From: Nonomuraea aurantiaca
Lineage (GTDB): Bacteria; Actinomycetota; Actinomycetes; Streptosporangiales; Streptosporangiaceae
Direction: 5' to 3'
Assembly: GCF_020215705.1 (NCBI RefSeq)
Contig: NZ_JAIWNB010000013.1
Span: 186,001 to 250,000, forward strand
Length of the DNA: 64,000 nt
Within the stretch, counting starts at the first letter, position 1. Each line of letters begins with the position of its first letter. The notes beneath the pieces are model-generated. The model did no database searches, was not told the DNA's origin, and worked only from the letters and a program-made list of their open reading frames with translations. The translations under genes and the position numbers were made by a program. Positions 1 through 7,634 of the stretch are shown in pieces.

Positions 1-67
1 TTGCTGCAGCTCGCGCCTGGAAAAGCCTGGTGAAGCCCGAAAAAACCTGGTGAAGCCTGGAGAAGGG

Positions 68-574
68 CTAGCGGGTCCGCCGGGTGGCGGGTGAGGGCCC
101 ACTGGGCAGCCGGCACACGGTGTCGAGGCCCAGTACGTGGTTGAGCCGCCCGAAGGCCAACCAGGAGCCGATGCTCATGCTCAGCTCGACGATCTCGAGC
201 TGGCTGTAGTGCGCGGTCATCCGGGTCCAGAACTCGTCGTCGAGGCCATGGTGGTCCAGGGCGTACCGCTCGGCGTACTCGGCGGCGAGCCGGGTGCGGT
301 CGTCGAAGGCGTCGGTGGTGCGCCACTGAGTCACCGCGTCGGCGAACTCCTCCTCGACCTTCTGCCCGTCCCGCTCGGTACGCCAGTCCAGGCAGAAGGC
401 GCACCCGTTGATCTGCGCGATCCGCAGCCGTGCCGCCTCGAACTCGCGGAGCCCGAGGGTCGTGTGGGCGTACACCGACAGGGAGAAGTGCGAGGCGGCG
501 GTCCCGATGCCGGGCACCATCTCACCCCAGACGTACTCGATCGCGTCCTTTCCCTCGGGGATGTCGAGGTTCAT
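68..574 (-). CDS. Carboxymuconolactone decarboxylase/AhpD-like family protein
   Basis: A 168-residue protein of the CMD/AhpD-like fold. The start is ATG at 574, preceded by GGGAGGAAA at good spacing and overlapping the stop of the upstream gene as ATGA, so the two are probably translationally coupled. The redox motif CxxC is present (INGCAFCLDW, about residues 55-64), followed by an acidic helical C-terminus. In many AhpD-like proteins a His lies three or four residues after the second Cys; here that stretch reads LDWRTE, so the proton-relay His seems absent. The family includes peroxidases, decarboxylases and many uncharacterised proteins, so the substrate cannot be named. A longer upstream reading in this frame lies over the neighbouring gene and is not coding. 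The family call is secure; the exact role is unknown. Confidence 0.85.
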   Translation of the reverse strand: MNLDIPEGKDAIEYVWGEMVPGIGTAASHFSLSVYAHTTLGLREFEAARLRIAQINGCAFCLDWRTERDGQKVEEEFADAVTQWRTTDAFDDRTRLAAEYAERYALDHHGLDDEFWTRMTAHYSQLEIVELSMSIGSWLAFGRLNHVLGLDTVCRLPSGPSPATRRTR

Positions 575-1650
575 GGCTGTTTCCTCCCGAGTTTGCCGAT
601 CGCGGGGCGCAGCGGAACGTCGAGCGCGTCGTAGAGTCCGGGTCCGGCCTCCACGAGCCAGTCGATGGCGCTCACCAGCCGGCCGACCGCGGTGGCGTTC
701 CCGCCCGCGGCGCGGTTGCCGTCCTCGTCGGTGGCCTCGATGGTGACCTCGATGCGCGGGCGGCCCTCGATGATCACCCGGTGCGCCGCGTGGCCGTCGG
801 GCGGCGTCGGCCAGTCCGGCGCGCAGGACGGGTGGATGCGGGTGACGTGCTCGATGACGATGCGGGGCTCGCCCTCGACGATGCCCTGCACCTCGAAGCG
901 CACCGCGCCCTGGGTGCCGGCGTCGAACTCGCCCATCGTCTCCGTACGCACCGTGGACTCGAGCGGGCGCCGGTCGCGGCTCTCGCGGATCTCGTCGAGT
1001 TCGACGCCGAGGGCTCTGGCCATCAGCCGTACCTGCCCGCCCCACACCATGGTCGGGACCGTCGGCGCGATCATCGGCGGCTCGTAGTCCATCGGCTGGC
1101 CCATGCCGACCAGGTACCGGACCGAGTCGGGCTGGTCGTAGGTGGAGTAGTCGAAGATCTCCTGGCAGCGGATCACGTCGACGGTGCCGCCGAGTCCGCT
1201 GATCAACAGGGGCAGCACGTCGTTGCCCCAGCCCGGGTCGATGCCGGAGACGAACAGCGAGCCGCCGCCGTCCGCGATGGCGGCCAGCACCGGCTCCCGC
1301 AGCTCCGGCGGGGCGTTGCGCTGGTCATAGAGCGCGTACAAGGAGGGGGTGACGACCACGGCGCCGGCGCGGATCGCCCTGATGATGTCGGCGAGCGCCT
1401 CGTCGGGGCGGATGTCGCCGGACGCCGCGTAGACGACGGCGCGGGGACCGGCGGCCAGCACCGCGTCGACGTCGTCGGTCGCCGCGACCCCCAGATCGTG
1501 GCCGAGCCGGGCGAGCGCGCCCGCGTCGCGGCCGACCTTGCCGGGATCGTGGACGAGTACGGCCGCGAGTCTCAGCGCCGGATGAGCCTCGACGGCACGG
1601 ATGGCCGCACGGCCGACATTGCCGGTGCCCCAGACGATCGTGGACAGCAT
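571..1650 (-). CDS. NAD(P)-binding dihydrodipicolinate reductase-like oxidoreductase
   Basis: A 359-residue cytoplasmic protein. The N-terminus has a Rossmann fingerprint (VWGTGNVGRAAIRA, residues 6-19), followed by a region typical of actinobacterial proteins annotated as dihydrodipicolinate reductase-like or diaminopentanoate-dehydrogenase-like. It is longer than housekeeping DapB (about 250 residues), so a lysine-pathway role is unlikely. The start is ATG at 1650 with no clear Shine-Dalgarno sequence, and an operator-like palindrome lies only 11 bp upstream, so the transcript is probably short-leadered or leaderless. It is the first gene of a two-gene operon with the CMD-like protein. The operator resembles those of TetR-family regulators of lipid or steroid catabolism, so a catabolic role is possible. 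The substrate is unknown. Confidence 0.8.
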   Translation of the reverse strand: MLSTIVWGTGNVGRAAIRAVEAHPALRLAAVLVHDPGKVGRDAGALARLGHDLGVAATDDVDAVLAAGPRAVVYAASGDIRPDEALADIIRAIRAGAVVVTPSLYALYDQRNAPPELREPVLAAIADGGGSLFVSGIDPGWGNDVLPLLISGLGGTVDVIRCQEIFDYSTYDQPDSVRYLVGMGQPMDYEPPMIAPTVPTMVWGGQVRLMARALGVELDEIRESRDRRPLESTVRTETMGEFDAGTQGAVRFEVQGIVEGEPRIVIEHVTRIHPSCAPDWPTPPDGHAAHRVIIEGRPRIEVTIEATDEDGNRAAGGNATAVGRLVSAIDWLVEAGPGLYDALDVPLRPAIGKLGRKQP

Positions 1651-1661
1651 GAGCGGAGCGT

Positions 1662-1675
1662 AGCAAGCGCTTGGT
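1662..1675. promoter_or_regulatory. TetR-family operator-like palindrome (AnCAAGnnCTTGnT)
   Basis: The sequence AGCAAGCGCTTGGT fits the pattern AnCAAGnnCTTGnT exactly. That pattern is the published mycobacterial KstR2 consensus and is close to other TetR-family sites. It lies 12-25 bp upstream of the ATG at 1650, where a bound repressor would block the promoter of the oxidoreductase-CMD operon. No regulator gene is in the window, so which protein binds is unknown. Confidence 0.5.
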
Positions 1676-2144
1676 TAGGTGCATAGAGCCATCGCGACAC
1701 CGGCCGCCCGGCACCGCCCCGGCCCCCGCCACGCCGAAATGCAACGTTTCATCGGCCGACCGGCGCTCGGAATGGGCAGGTAAAAGGTCCGGCGATATCA
1801 CGGGACATTCTCCGGAGTAGGCGCCTGAGCACTGTTCGGCGACCGCCCGGAATACCGCGATCGAGCTCGAACGCGTCCTTCCAATAAGTCGGCTCGAGTT
1901 TCAGCGTCCCCGACGCGCACAAAGAGCACTACGACTCCCTCACCTACGGCAGTCCCCTATAACTGATGGGCTCATGGAGACCTCATCGAGCCGGTCGAAC
2001 TCCCGGCGAAGTCTTCGCCGTCAAGCCCGAATCGCCGCTCTGACCTGCAATTTCTCCTCTCGGGTGAACCATGCCGCCGGTGCCCCCGTATCTGGTGAAA
2101 AGCGGGCTTTCCCGCCCACGTCATCAATCCGGGAGGAGTTCCGT
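1676..2144. other. Intergenic region, no gene supported
   Basis: About 470 bp between the divergent oxidoreductase operon and the DUF1996 gene. No reading frame with convincing composition is seen. A TATAAC hexamer at 1958-1963 could be a -10 element for the rightward gene, but no matching -35 was found. A small GC hairpin (GCGGG...CCCGC, about 2103-2116) and a strong ribosome binding site (GGGAGGAG, 2131-2138) precede the next start. A longer reading frame from 1974 runs into the DUF1996 gene but lacks a ribosome binding site and is not used. Confidence 0.5.
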
Positions 2145-3989
2145 ATGGCGAATGCCTCGGGGAGCAAGCCATTCAGGCCATGGCTGGGAGTGGTTTCCCT
2201 GGTCGGAGGTGTCGCCCTCGTTCTGGCGGGTGGCCCGTTATCCGGGCAGTCGCGGAACATGGTGAACCTGTCCGCCAGCGCGGACACGATCACCTGCCCG
2301 AACGTGGCCGACAAACTGCCGGACATTCCCGCCCAGGCCCAAGCCGAAGTCGACCGTAACCTCAAACTCCTGCAAACACAGATCGACGAAGCCAACAAGC
2401 GGCTCATCACCTCAGCAGGCGAAGGCGGCCCCAACTTCGTACAGAACGCCATCCTCGGCCCCCTGGCCGACAAACGAACAGCCACCATCAACCGCATCGC
2501 CACAGCCATCGGACGAGTCGCCGACCGCCCCACCGGACTGGACGGCCTGGCCACCTGCAAACTCGGCAACGGCGGCAGCGCGACCGCCCCCGCCACGCAG
2601 GACCCTGAGGCCTCAGAGCCCCCCACATCGCCGCCGTCCGACAACGCGACCACACCCCCCGCCACCGGCGGGAACAAGATCACCTGCCCGGACGTAGCGG
2701 GCAAGCTGCCCGACATTCCCGCCCAGGCCCAAGCCGAAGTCGACCGTAACCTCAAACTCCTGCAAACACAGATCGACGAAGCCAACAAGCGGCTCATCAC
2801 CTCAGCAGGCGAAGGCGGCCCCAACTTCGTACAGAACGCCATCCTCGGCCCCCTGGCCGACAAACGAACAGCCACCATCAACCGCATCGCCACCGCCATC
2901 GGACGAGTCGCCGACCGCCCCACCGGACTGGACGGCCTGGCCACCTGCAAACTCGGCAACGGCGGCAGCGCGGCGACCTCGAAGCCGAGCGCGAGCGCGA
3001 GCTCGACGGCGGCGTCCGGGCCGACGGCCGACGACTTCGTCGACATCCAGTCGGTCGACCCCGTGCAGCAGCAGCATAGGACCGCTTCCAGCGGCACCTT
3101 CGTCTCCAGGTGCGGCACGCCCCAGGAGGGTCACGCCAACAGCGACAACGTCATCACCGCTCCAGGTGTGGCCAAGGGTGGCCGGCAGCAGAACGACTAC
3201 GTGGGCAATGTGTCCACTGACGCCTTCTCCACGAACGAGAGCCTGGCCGCCTCGGACACCACCTGCCGCATCCGCGCCGACAGGTCGACCTACTTCTGGC
3301 CGGTCCTGCGGGTAGGCGGGGCGGACGGCAACGCCGTGCGGCCGTCACTGGTGCAGTTGCAGTTCCGTGGCAACGCCATGTCGAAGGTCACGGCGGCGCC
3401 TCAGTTCCTGAGGCTGATCACCGGCGACGCGCAGGCGGTGAGCGGCGGCGGGCCCAGTGACACGGCCAGTGACGCGCCCAGCGACACTGCCGGCGACGTG
3501 CCCACTGACCTGCCCACTGACACGGCCAGTCACATGGCCAGTGACACCGCCAGTGCCGCACCCAGTGACGCGCCTGGTGACGCGGCCAACGCCCGGCCCA
3601 CGTGGAGCTGCACCGGCTTCGCCAACAGGCTGACCGACAAGTATCCGCTCTGCCCGTCCGGCAGCAAGCTCATGCGTGTCTTCGACATGCCCAGCTGCTG
3701 GGACGGCCAGAACCTCGACAGCGCGGACCACCGTACCCACGTCGTCTTCCCCGACGAGAACGGAGCCTGCCCGGCCGACACCCAGGCGGTGCCGCAGCTG
3801 CGCGTCACGCTCGTCTACGACGACGTGTCCAACACCCAGCCCGACGGTACGAACGTCCCCTTCATGGTGGACAGCGCCCCCAGCGAAGGGAACAGCCCGA
3901 ACACCGACCACGCGGGTGCCATCGAGGTGATGTCGAAGCAGCTCATGAACAACGTCGTCCGATGCATCAACAGCGGCAGGAGGTGCTGA
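2145..3989 (+). CDS. Exported DUF1996 protein with two near-identical N-terminal repeats
   Basis: A 614-residue protein starting at ATG 2145 behind GGGAGGAG. Residues 9-35 form a hydrophobic signal or anchor segment. Next come two approximately 95-residue repeats, each beginning with a TCPxVA motif and ending with ATCKLGNGGSA, so one Cys pair per repeat. They are joined by a Pro/Ser/Thr-rich linker. The C-terminal part (about 300-614) resembles DUF1996: the DYVGNVSTDAFST segment, a Ser/Thr/Asp-rich insert near 435-485, then WSCTGF, CPSGSKL and PSCWDGQNLDSADH. DUF1996 is common in secreted fungal and actinobacterial proteins of unknown function. The first DUF1996 motif, usually His-rich in proteins I recall, reads GGRQQNDYVG here. 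The gene stands alone, between a long upstream region and a terminator. It is probably extracellular or cell-wall associated; the function is unknown. Confidence 0.8.
   Translation: MANASGSKPFRPWLGVVSLVGGVALVLAGGPLSGQSRNMVNLSASADTITCPNVADKLPDIPAQAQAEVDRNLKLLQTQIDEANKRLITSAGEGGPNFVQNAILGPLADKRTATINRIATAIGRVADRPTGLDGLATCKLGNGGSATAPATQDPEASEPPTSPPSDNATTPPATGGNKITCPDVAGKLPDIPAQAQAEVDRNLKLLQTQIDEANKRLITSAGEGGPNFVQNAILGPLADKRTATINRIATAIGRVADRPTGLDGLATCKLGNGGSAATSKPSASASSTAASGPTADDFVDIQSVDPVQQQHRTASSGTFVSRCGTPQEGHANSDNVITAPGVAKGGRQQNDYVGNVSTDAFSTNESLAASDTTCRIRADRSTYFWPVLRVGGADGNAVRPSLVQLQFRGNAMSKVTAAPQFLRLITGDAQAVSGGGPSDTASDAPSDTAGDVPTDLPTDTASHMASDTASAAPSDAPGDAANARPTWSCTGFANRLTDKYPLCPSGSKLMRVFDMPSCWDGQNLDSADHRTHVVFPDENGACPADTQAVPQLRVTLVYDDVSNTQPDGTNVPFMVDSAPSEGNSPNTDHAGAIEVMSKQLMNNVVRCINSGRRC
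2322..2972 (+). repeat. Intragenic direct repeat, 2 x 261 bp (2322-2582 and 2712-2972)
   Basis: Two 261-bp copies at an offset of exactly 390 bp, differing at one base (A at 2504, C at 2894). They encode identical protein segments. A different 129-bp stretch separates them. Near-identity at the DNA level, including synonymous positions, means recent in-frame duplication or ongoing gene conversion. Confidence 0.95.
3454..3590 (+). repeat. Degenerate Ser/Thr/Asp/Pro-coding tandem repeat in the DUF1996 gene
   Basis: A run of short imperfect repeats around the core CCAGTGACACGGCCAGTGAC encodes a linker of the form (A/P)SDTAS. It interrupts the DUF1996 domain, splitting its first and second motif blocks. 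It looks like slippage-generated low complexity that has stayed in frame. Confidence 0.7.
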
Positions 3990-4031
3990 CGACCGGCAGG
4001 AATCGCTGACCGGCCGGAAGGAGGAACGCGA

Positions 4032-4065
4032 AAGGGCCGCCCGAGGACTCCCGCGGGCGGCCCTT
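4032..4065. terminator. Bidirectional hairpin terminator
   Basis: A perfect 12-bp stem, AAGGGCCGCCCG paired with CGGGCGGCCCTT, around a 10-base loop. It lies between the stop of the DUF1996 gene and the stop of the convergent glycosidase remnant, so it can serve both strands. Confidence 0.85.
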
Positions 4066-4071
4066 CCGCGG

Positions 4072-4590
4072 TCAGCGGCCGCTACTGACCGCGTGGTACT
4101 GCAGGTCCTGCACCACGGGAGCGGCCACCACGGTCCACGGGGAGGTGACGGTGGCCGTCGTCGTCCCGGAGCGGACCACCGAGACCTTGTTGGTGCCGTT
4201 GGCCAGCGGATAGAGCTGGGCCTGCAGGCCCGCCCTGACTTGGTAGGTCTTGGCCGTGCCGCCGACGATGGCGTTCACGGTCGCGGCGCCGGTGAGGAAC
4301 GACAGGATCTCGACGCTGTCCCTGGGCGTGCTGGTGCCCGAGCGGGGCGCCATCAGCTTCGTCTGGCCGCCCATGGGCTTGGCCGCGGCCGGCTGGGTGC
4401 GGTGCGTCAGGTAGACCGTGTCCCGGACGATCAACGGCGACACGACGACGCGGCCGTCGGCCAGGCGGTAGATCGACTTCGACGCGGCCAGCTCGGCGAG
4501 GGAGGCGGCCAGCGTCGGGGCGTCGGCGGTCAACGACGTCATGTCGGGCATCGGGACGATGGTGAAGCCGGTGTCGCCAGAGGTAGGGAG
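4072..4590 (-). pseudogene. 5'-truncated glycosidase remnant (C-terminal part, probably GH71 alpha-1,3-glucanase)
   Basis: An open frame of about 170 codons ending at 4072. Its C-terminus (VVQDLQYHAVSSGR) and internal text (VYLTHRTQ, KPMGGQTKLM) resemble, from memory, the C-terminal beta domain of actinobacterial GH71 endo-alpha-1,3-glucanases; no search was possible. No catalytic barrel is present. The homologous frame continues upstream of the first ATG (4551) as GDTGFTIVPMPDM and then runs without a start codon into the 3' end of the lacI-type gene. The residues read as protein family text up to about 4580, so a deletion probably joined the 3' end of a glycosidase gene to the end of the repressor gene. 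It overlaps the repressor CDS at 4539-4590. A short translated product from ATG 4551 cannot be excluded. Confidence 0.6.
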
Positions 4591-5630
4591 GTCGCGCGGA
4601 CCACGAGCTCGGGCTCGAAACGCCCCCTCGTGTCCTCCTCGTCCTCGATACCGAGCAGGATCCGGACGGCACTGGCGCCGAGCGCCGCGGAGGGGTGCCG
4701 AATGCTCGTGAGCGGCACGATCGCGAAATCGGCGAACTCTATGTCGTCATAGCCCACGAGGGACAGCTCCTCCGGCACGCGCACCCCCGCCACGATGAGC
4801 CCGTGCAGGAGGCCCAGCGCGAGCAGGTCATTGCCCGCGACGATGCCGTCGGGAAAGCGGGACGTTCCCTCAGAGAGGGGGGACTTCGGGCGTTCGAGCA
4901 GTGTCCGCGCGACCTCCTCACCGGTCTTCGCGGTCTGGACCGGCACGCGGACGACCTCGAGCGTGGCCGGCTCCGCGGACTCGGCGATCGCCCGCCTGGC
5001 TCCCGCCAGCCGCAGGTCAACGTGCGGATGCGTACCGCCCACGAAGGTCAGGCGACGTCGGCCCTGGGCGAGCAGGTGCGAGGCGGCGAGGTAGCCGCCC
5101 CGCTCGTTGTCGCCGGAGATCGCCGGATAGCTGTGCGGCCCCTCGGCGACGCCGACGAGGACGAACGGCGTCCCCCGCCTCCTCAGCCCGAGCAGCTCCT
5201 CGGGAACATCGCCGACCGGAACGGCCAGCACCCCGCTCACCTGCTGAGACTCCAGGAAGTTGATGTACGCGCGCTCCCGATCGAGGCTCTCATCACTGTT
5301 GGCGACCAGGATGAAGCGGCCGTGCGCGGCGGCCTCCGCCTCGGCGCCCGCCGCGATCTCCGCGTAGACGGGGTTGCTCGTGCTGGACAGGAGCAACCCG
5401 AGCGCGAGGCTGTGGCCGACCCGGAGCCGCCGTGCCGCGTCGTTGCCGACGTAGCCGAGTTCGTCGGCGGCCGCGAGAACCCGCTGCCGCCGCTCCGGCG
5501 AGACGCGGTTCGGCTGGGTGAAGGTGTAGGAGACGGTCGCTCGCGAGACCCCGGCGCGCGCCGCGACATCGGCGACCGTGGCGACGGAATCCTCAGCCTT
5601 CGACCGCTTCGGCACCGAGCCAGCGGACAT
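4539..5630 (-). CDS. LacI-family transcriptional repressor
   Basis: A 363-residue regulator with an N-terminal LacI helix-turn-helix (TVADVAARAGVSRATVSYTF, about residues 17-36), hinge helix and periplasmic-binding-like effector domain (VGYDDIEFADF near 300). The start is ATG 5630 with GAGGAG four bases upstream; longer upstream readings cross the operators and are rejected. The C-terminus (VVRATSLP) is followed by about 14 residues read through the junction with the glycosidase remnant, so the native stop was probably replaced. It is divergent from a sugar ABC operon, and two perfect palindromes lie between them, so it most likely represses that operon and itself until a sugar binds. The effector is unknown; an alpha-glucan oligosaccharide would fit the remnant. 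Confidence 0.9.
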   Translation of the reverse strand: MSAGSVPKRSKAEDSVATVADVAARAGVSRATVSYTFTQPNRVSPERRQRVLAAADELGYVGNDAARRLRVGHSLALGLLLSSTSNPVYAEIAAGAEAEAAAHGRFILVANSDESLDRERAYINFLESQQVSGVLAVPVGDVPEELLGLRRRGTPFVLVGVAEGPHSYPAISGDNERGGYLAASHLLAQGRRRLTFVGGTHPHVDLRLAGARRAIAESAEPATLEVVRVPVQTAKTGEEVARTLLERPKSPLSEGTSRFPDGIVAGNDLLALGLLHGLIVAGVRVPEELSLVGYDDIEFADFAIVPLTSIRHPSAALGASAVRILLGIEDEEDTRGRFEPELVVRATSLPLATPASPSSRCPT

Positions 5631-5681
5631 CGGACTCCTCACTGTCAGGTCGGTCGGGCACGCCCGCCAGCCTAGCGCAGC

Positions 5682-5697
5682 CGTGAATCGATTCACG
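5682..5697. promoter_or_regulatory. LacI-family operator O1
   Basis: The perfect 16-bp palindrome CGTGAATCGATTCACG, with a central CG typical of LacI-family operators, lies 52 bp upstream of the repressor start. It shares the 14-bp core GTGAATCGATTCAC with the site at 5755-5772. Confidence 0.9.
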
Positions 5698-5715
5698 CAG
5701 CGTGCCGCTCGACCG

Positions 5716-5744
5716 TTGACACAGGTCTGGGCGCCGCGTAGTGT
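5716..5744 (+). promoter_or_regulatory. Sigma-70-like promoter of the sugar ABC operon
   Basis: TTGACA at 5716-5721 and TAGTGT at 5739-5744 are separated by 17 bp. The promoter lies between the two operators, and the downstream operator overlaps the expected transcription start. A repressor bound at both sites could loop or block polymerase. Confidence 0.7.
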
Positions 5745-5754
5745 CCCCGAACTA

Positions 5755-5772
5755 CTGTGAATCGATTCACAG
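5755..5772. promoter_or_regulatory. LacI-family operator O2
   Basis: The perfect 18-bp palindrome CTGTGAATCGATTCACAG begins 11 bp after the -10 hexamer. The two operator centres are about 74 bp apart, near seven helical turns, which suits cooperative binding on one face. Confidence 0.92.
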
Positions 5773-5821
5773 CGATGAGCAGCCGAGCAGCGGACACGAA
5801 CATCTGCGAGAGGAGTCACAC

Positions 5822-6775
5822 GTGGCTTTGCCCCATGCGACGACGACACCGCCGGCCGTGAGGGAGCCCACCGCGCAGGCGCCTCCCGGTCCGACCGGAA
5901 AGACCCGGCGCGGGGCGGGCGTGCGCGCTCCCTGGTGGTTCGTCATCCCCGCGCTCGCGGTGTACCTCTTCATCGTCGTCGTCCCCAGCGCCAACGGCGC
6001 GCTGTCCTCCTTCACCGACTGGAACGGACTGCGGCCCGTCTGGTCGTTCGTCGGACTGGACAACTACGCCGCGGTCTTCTCCGACCGGACCGCCCGCGAC
6101 GCCCTGGTCAACACCCTGCTCCTGGCCGCGGCGGCGACCGTGGCGCAGAACCTCGTGGGGCTGCTGCTGGCCTTGGGCGTGAACAGTGTGGTCAGGAGCC
6201 GGTACGTGCTCCGCGTGATCTTCTTCGCGCCCGTGGTGCTCACGCCGCTGGTCGCCGGCTACGTATGGAGCTTCCTGCTGTCACCCAGCGGCGCCGTCAA
6301 CGACGCGCTGCGGACCGTCGGCCTCGGCGCGCTGGCGCACGACTGGCTCGGCGACCCGGACACGGCGCTGTACGCGATCGTCGCCGAGATCGTCTGGCAG
6401 TTCTCCGGCTACTCCATGGTGATCTATCTGGCGGGACTGCAGGCGATTCCGGCCGAGGTGCTGGAGGCGGCGACGATCGACGGGGCGGGCGCGTGGAGCA
6501 AGTTCCGCCGCGTCGTACTCCCCCTGCTCAACGGCGCGGTCGTGATCAACGTGATGCTCTGCCTGATCGGCGGGCTCAAGCAGTTCGACCAGGTGATGGC
6601 CATGACCGGCGGCGGGCCGGGCACCGCGACGGAGACCATCTCCACGGCGATCTACAAGAGCGCCTTCCTGCTGGGCGACTTCCCGTTCTCGATCGCGCTG
6701 GCCGTCGTCATGACCGTGGTCATCGCGGTCCTCGCCGCCGTCCAGTTCCGCCTGACGCAGAGGAAGACCTCCTGA
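5822..6775 (+). CDS. Sugar ABC transporter permease, MalF type
   Basis: A 317-residue inner-membrane protein. The start is GTG 5822 behind GAGAGGAG; a longer frame would include the operator. After a cytoplasmic Pro-rich N-terminus there are about six membrane segments. The EAA loop (EAATIDGAGAWSKFRRVVLP, about 214-233) contacts the ATPase. It is the first gene of the operon and is followed by a second permease with a TGATG overlap. Carbohydrate-uptake (CUT1) type. No ATPase gene is present in this operon, so a shared MsiK-type ATPase is presumably used. Confidence 0.92.
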   Translation: MALPHATTTPPAVREPTAQAPPGPTGKTRRGAGVRAPWWFVIPALAVYLFIVVVPSANGALSSFTDWNGLRPVWSFVGLDNYAAVFSDRTARDALVNTLLLAAAATVAQNLVGLLLALGVNSVVRSRYVLRVIFFAPVVLTPLVAGYVWSFLLSPSGAVNDALRTVGLGALAHDWLGDPDTALYAIVAEIVWQFSGYSMVIYLAGLQAIPAEVLEAATIDGAGAWSKFRRVVLPLLNGAVVINVMLCLIGGLKQFDQVMAMTGGGPGTATETISTAIYKSAFLLGDFPFSIALAVVMTVVIAVLAAVQFRLTQRKTS

Positions 6776-7599
6776 TGCACGCGCGCTACACCTGGCGGAC
6801 CCTCAGCCGCGAGACGATGCTGATCCTGCTCGCCCTGCTGTTCCTCGTCCCGCTCGTCGGCCTGCTCAACGTCTCGCTGAAGCCGCAGGACAGCCAGACC
6901 AGCGCGCTGGCCCTGGAGTTCCCGCCCACGCTCGACAACTACGCGCAGGCCTGGACGCAGGCCGACCTCGGCGCGGCCCTGGTCAACAGCTTCGCCATCA
7001 CGGCCGTCAGCGTCGTCCTGATCATCGCCTTCTCGGCACTGGCCGCCTACCCGCTGGCCCGCGTGACCCGCGGCTGGTCGCGGTACGCCTTCTACTTCGT
7101 CATCGGCGGCCTGCTCATCCCGGGCCAACTGGCGCTGCTCCCGCTGTACGCGACCATGCGGGACCTGGGCCTGCTCGGCTCGCTCTGGTCGGTGATCCTG
7201 ATCAACGTCGGGCAGCAGATGCCGTTCTCGGTGTTCCTCTACACGATGTTCCTGCGCGAGCTGCCGCTCGACTACGAAGAGGCGGCGCTGCTCGACGGGT
7301 GCGGCCCGGTGCGCTCGTTCGTCACCGTGGTCTTCCCGCTGCTGCGGCCGGTCACCGGCACCGTGGTGATCCTCAACGCCGTCGGCATCTGGAACGAGTT
7401 CTTCACGCCGCTGCTCTACCTGGGCGGCAGCGACAACACCACGTCTCCGGTGGCCATCTACGGCTTCGTCAGCCAGTACGTCTCCCAGTGGCCGCTCATC
7501 TTCGCCGGCCTGGTGATCAGTGTCATCCCGATCCTGGTCGTCTACTTCGCGCTGCAGAAGCACATCATCAAGGGCTTCGCCGGCGGCCTCAAAGGCTAG
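6775..7599 (+). CDS. Sugar ABC transporter permease, MalG type
   Basis: A 274-residue membrane protein whose ATG at 6775 overlaps the previous stop (TGATG). It has about six membrane segments and the EAA loop EEAALLDGCGPVRSFVTVVF (about 168-187). It pairs with the upstream permease to form the transmembrane channel of a CUT1 importer. The C-terminus (HIIKGFAGGLKG) matches the usual MalG-type ending. Confidence 0.92.
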   Translation: MHARYTWRTLSRETMLILLALLFLVPLVGLLNVSLKPQDSQTSALALEFPPTLDNYAQAWTQADLGAALVNSFAITAVSVVLIIAFSALAAYPLARVTRGWSRYAFYFVIGGLLIPGQLALLPLYATMRDLGLLGSLWSVILINVGQQMPFSVFLYTMFLRELPLDYEEAALLDGCGPVRSFVTVVFPLLRPVTGTVVILNAVGIWNEFFTPLLYLGGSDNTTSPVAIYGFVSQYVSQWPLIFAGLVISVIPILVVYFALQKHIIKGFAGGLKG

Positions 7600-7634
7600 T
7601 CAGTCCACCCCCCTTCCGAATCCTGGAGTCTGTC

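Noticed and set aside
430..1686. Plus-strand 418-codon frame opposite the oxidoreductase gene
   Set aside because: Antisense shadow without ribosome binding site or recognisable domain.
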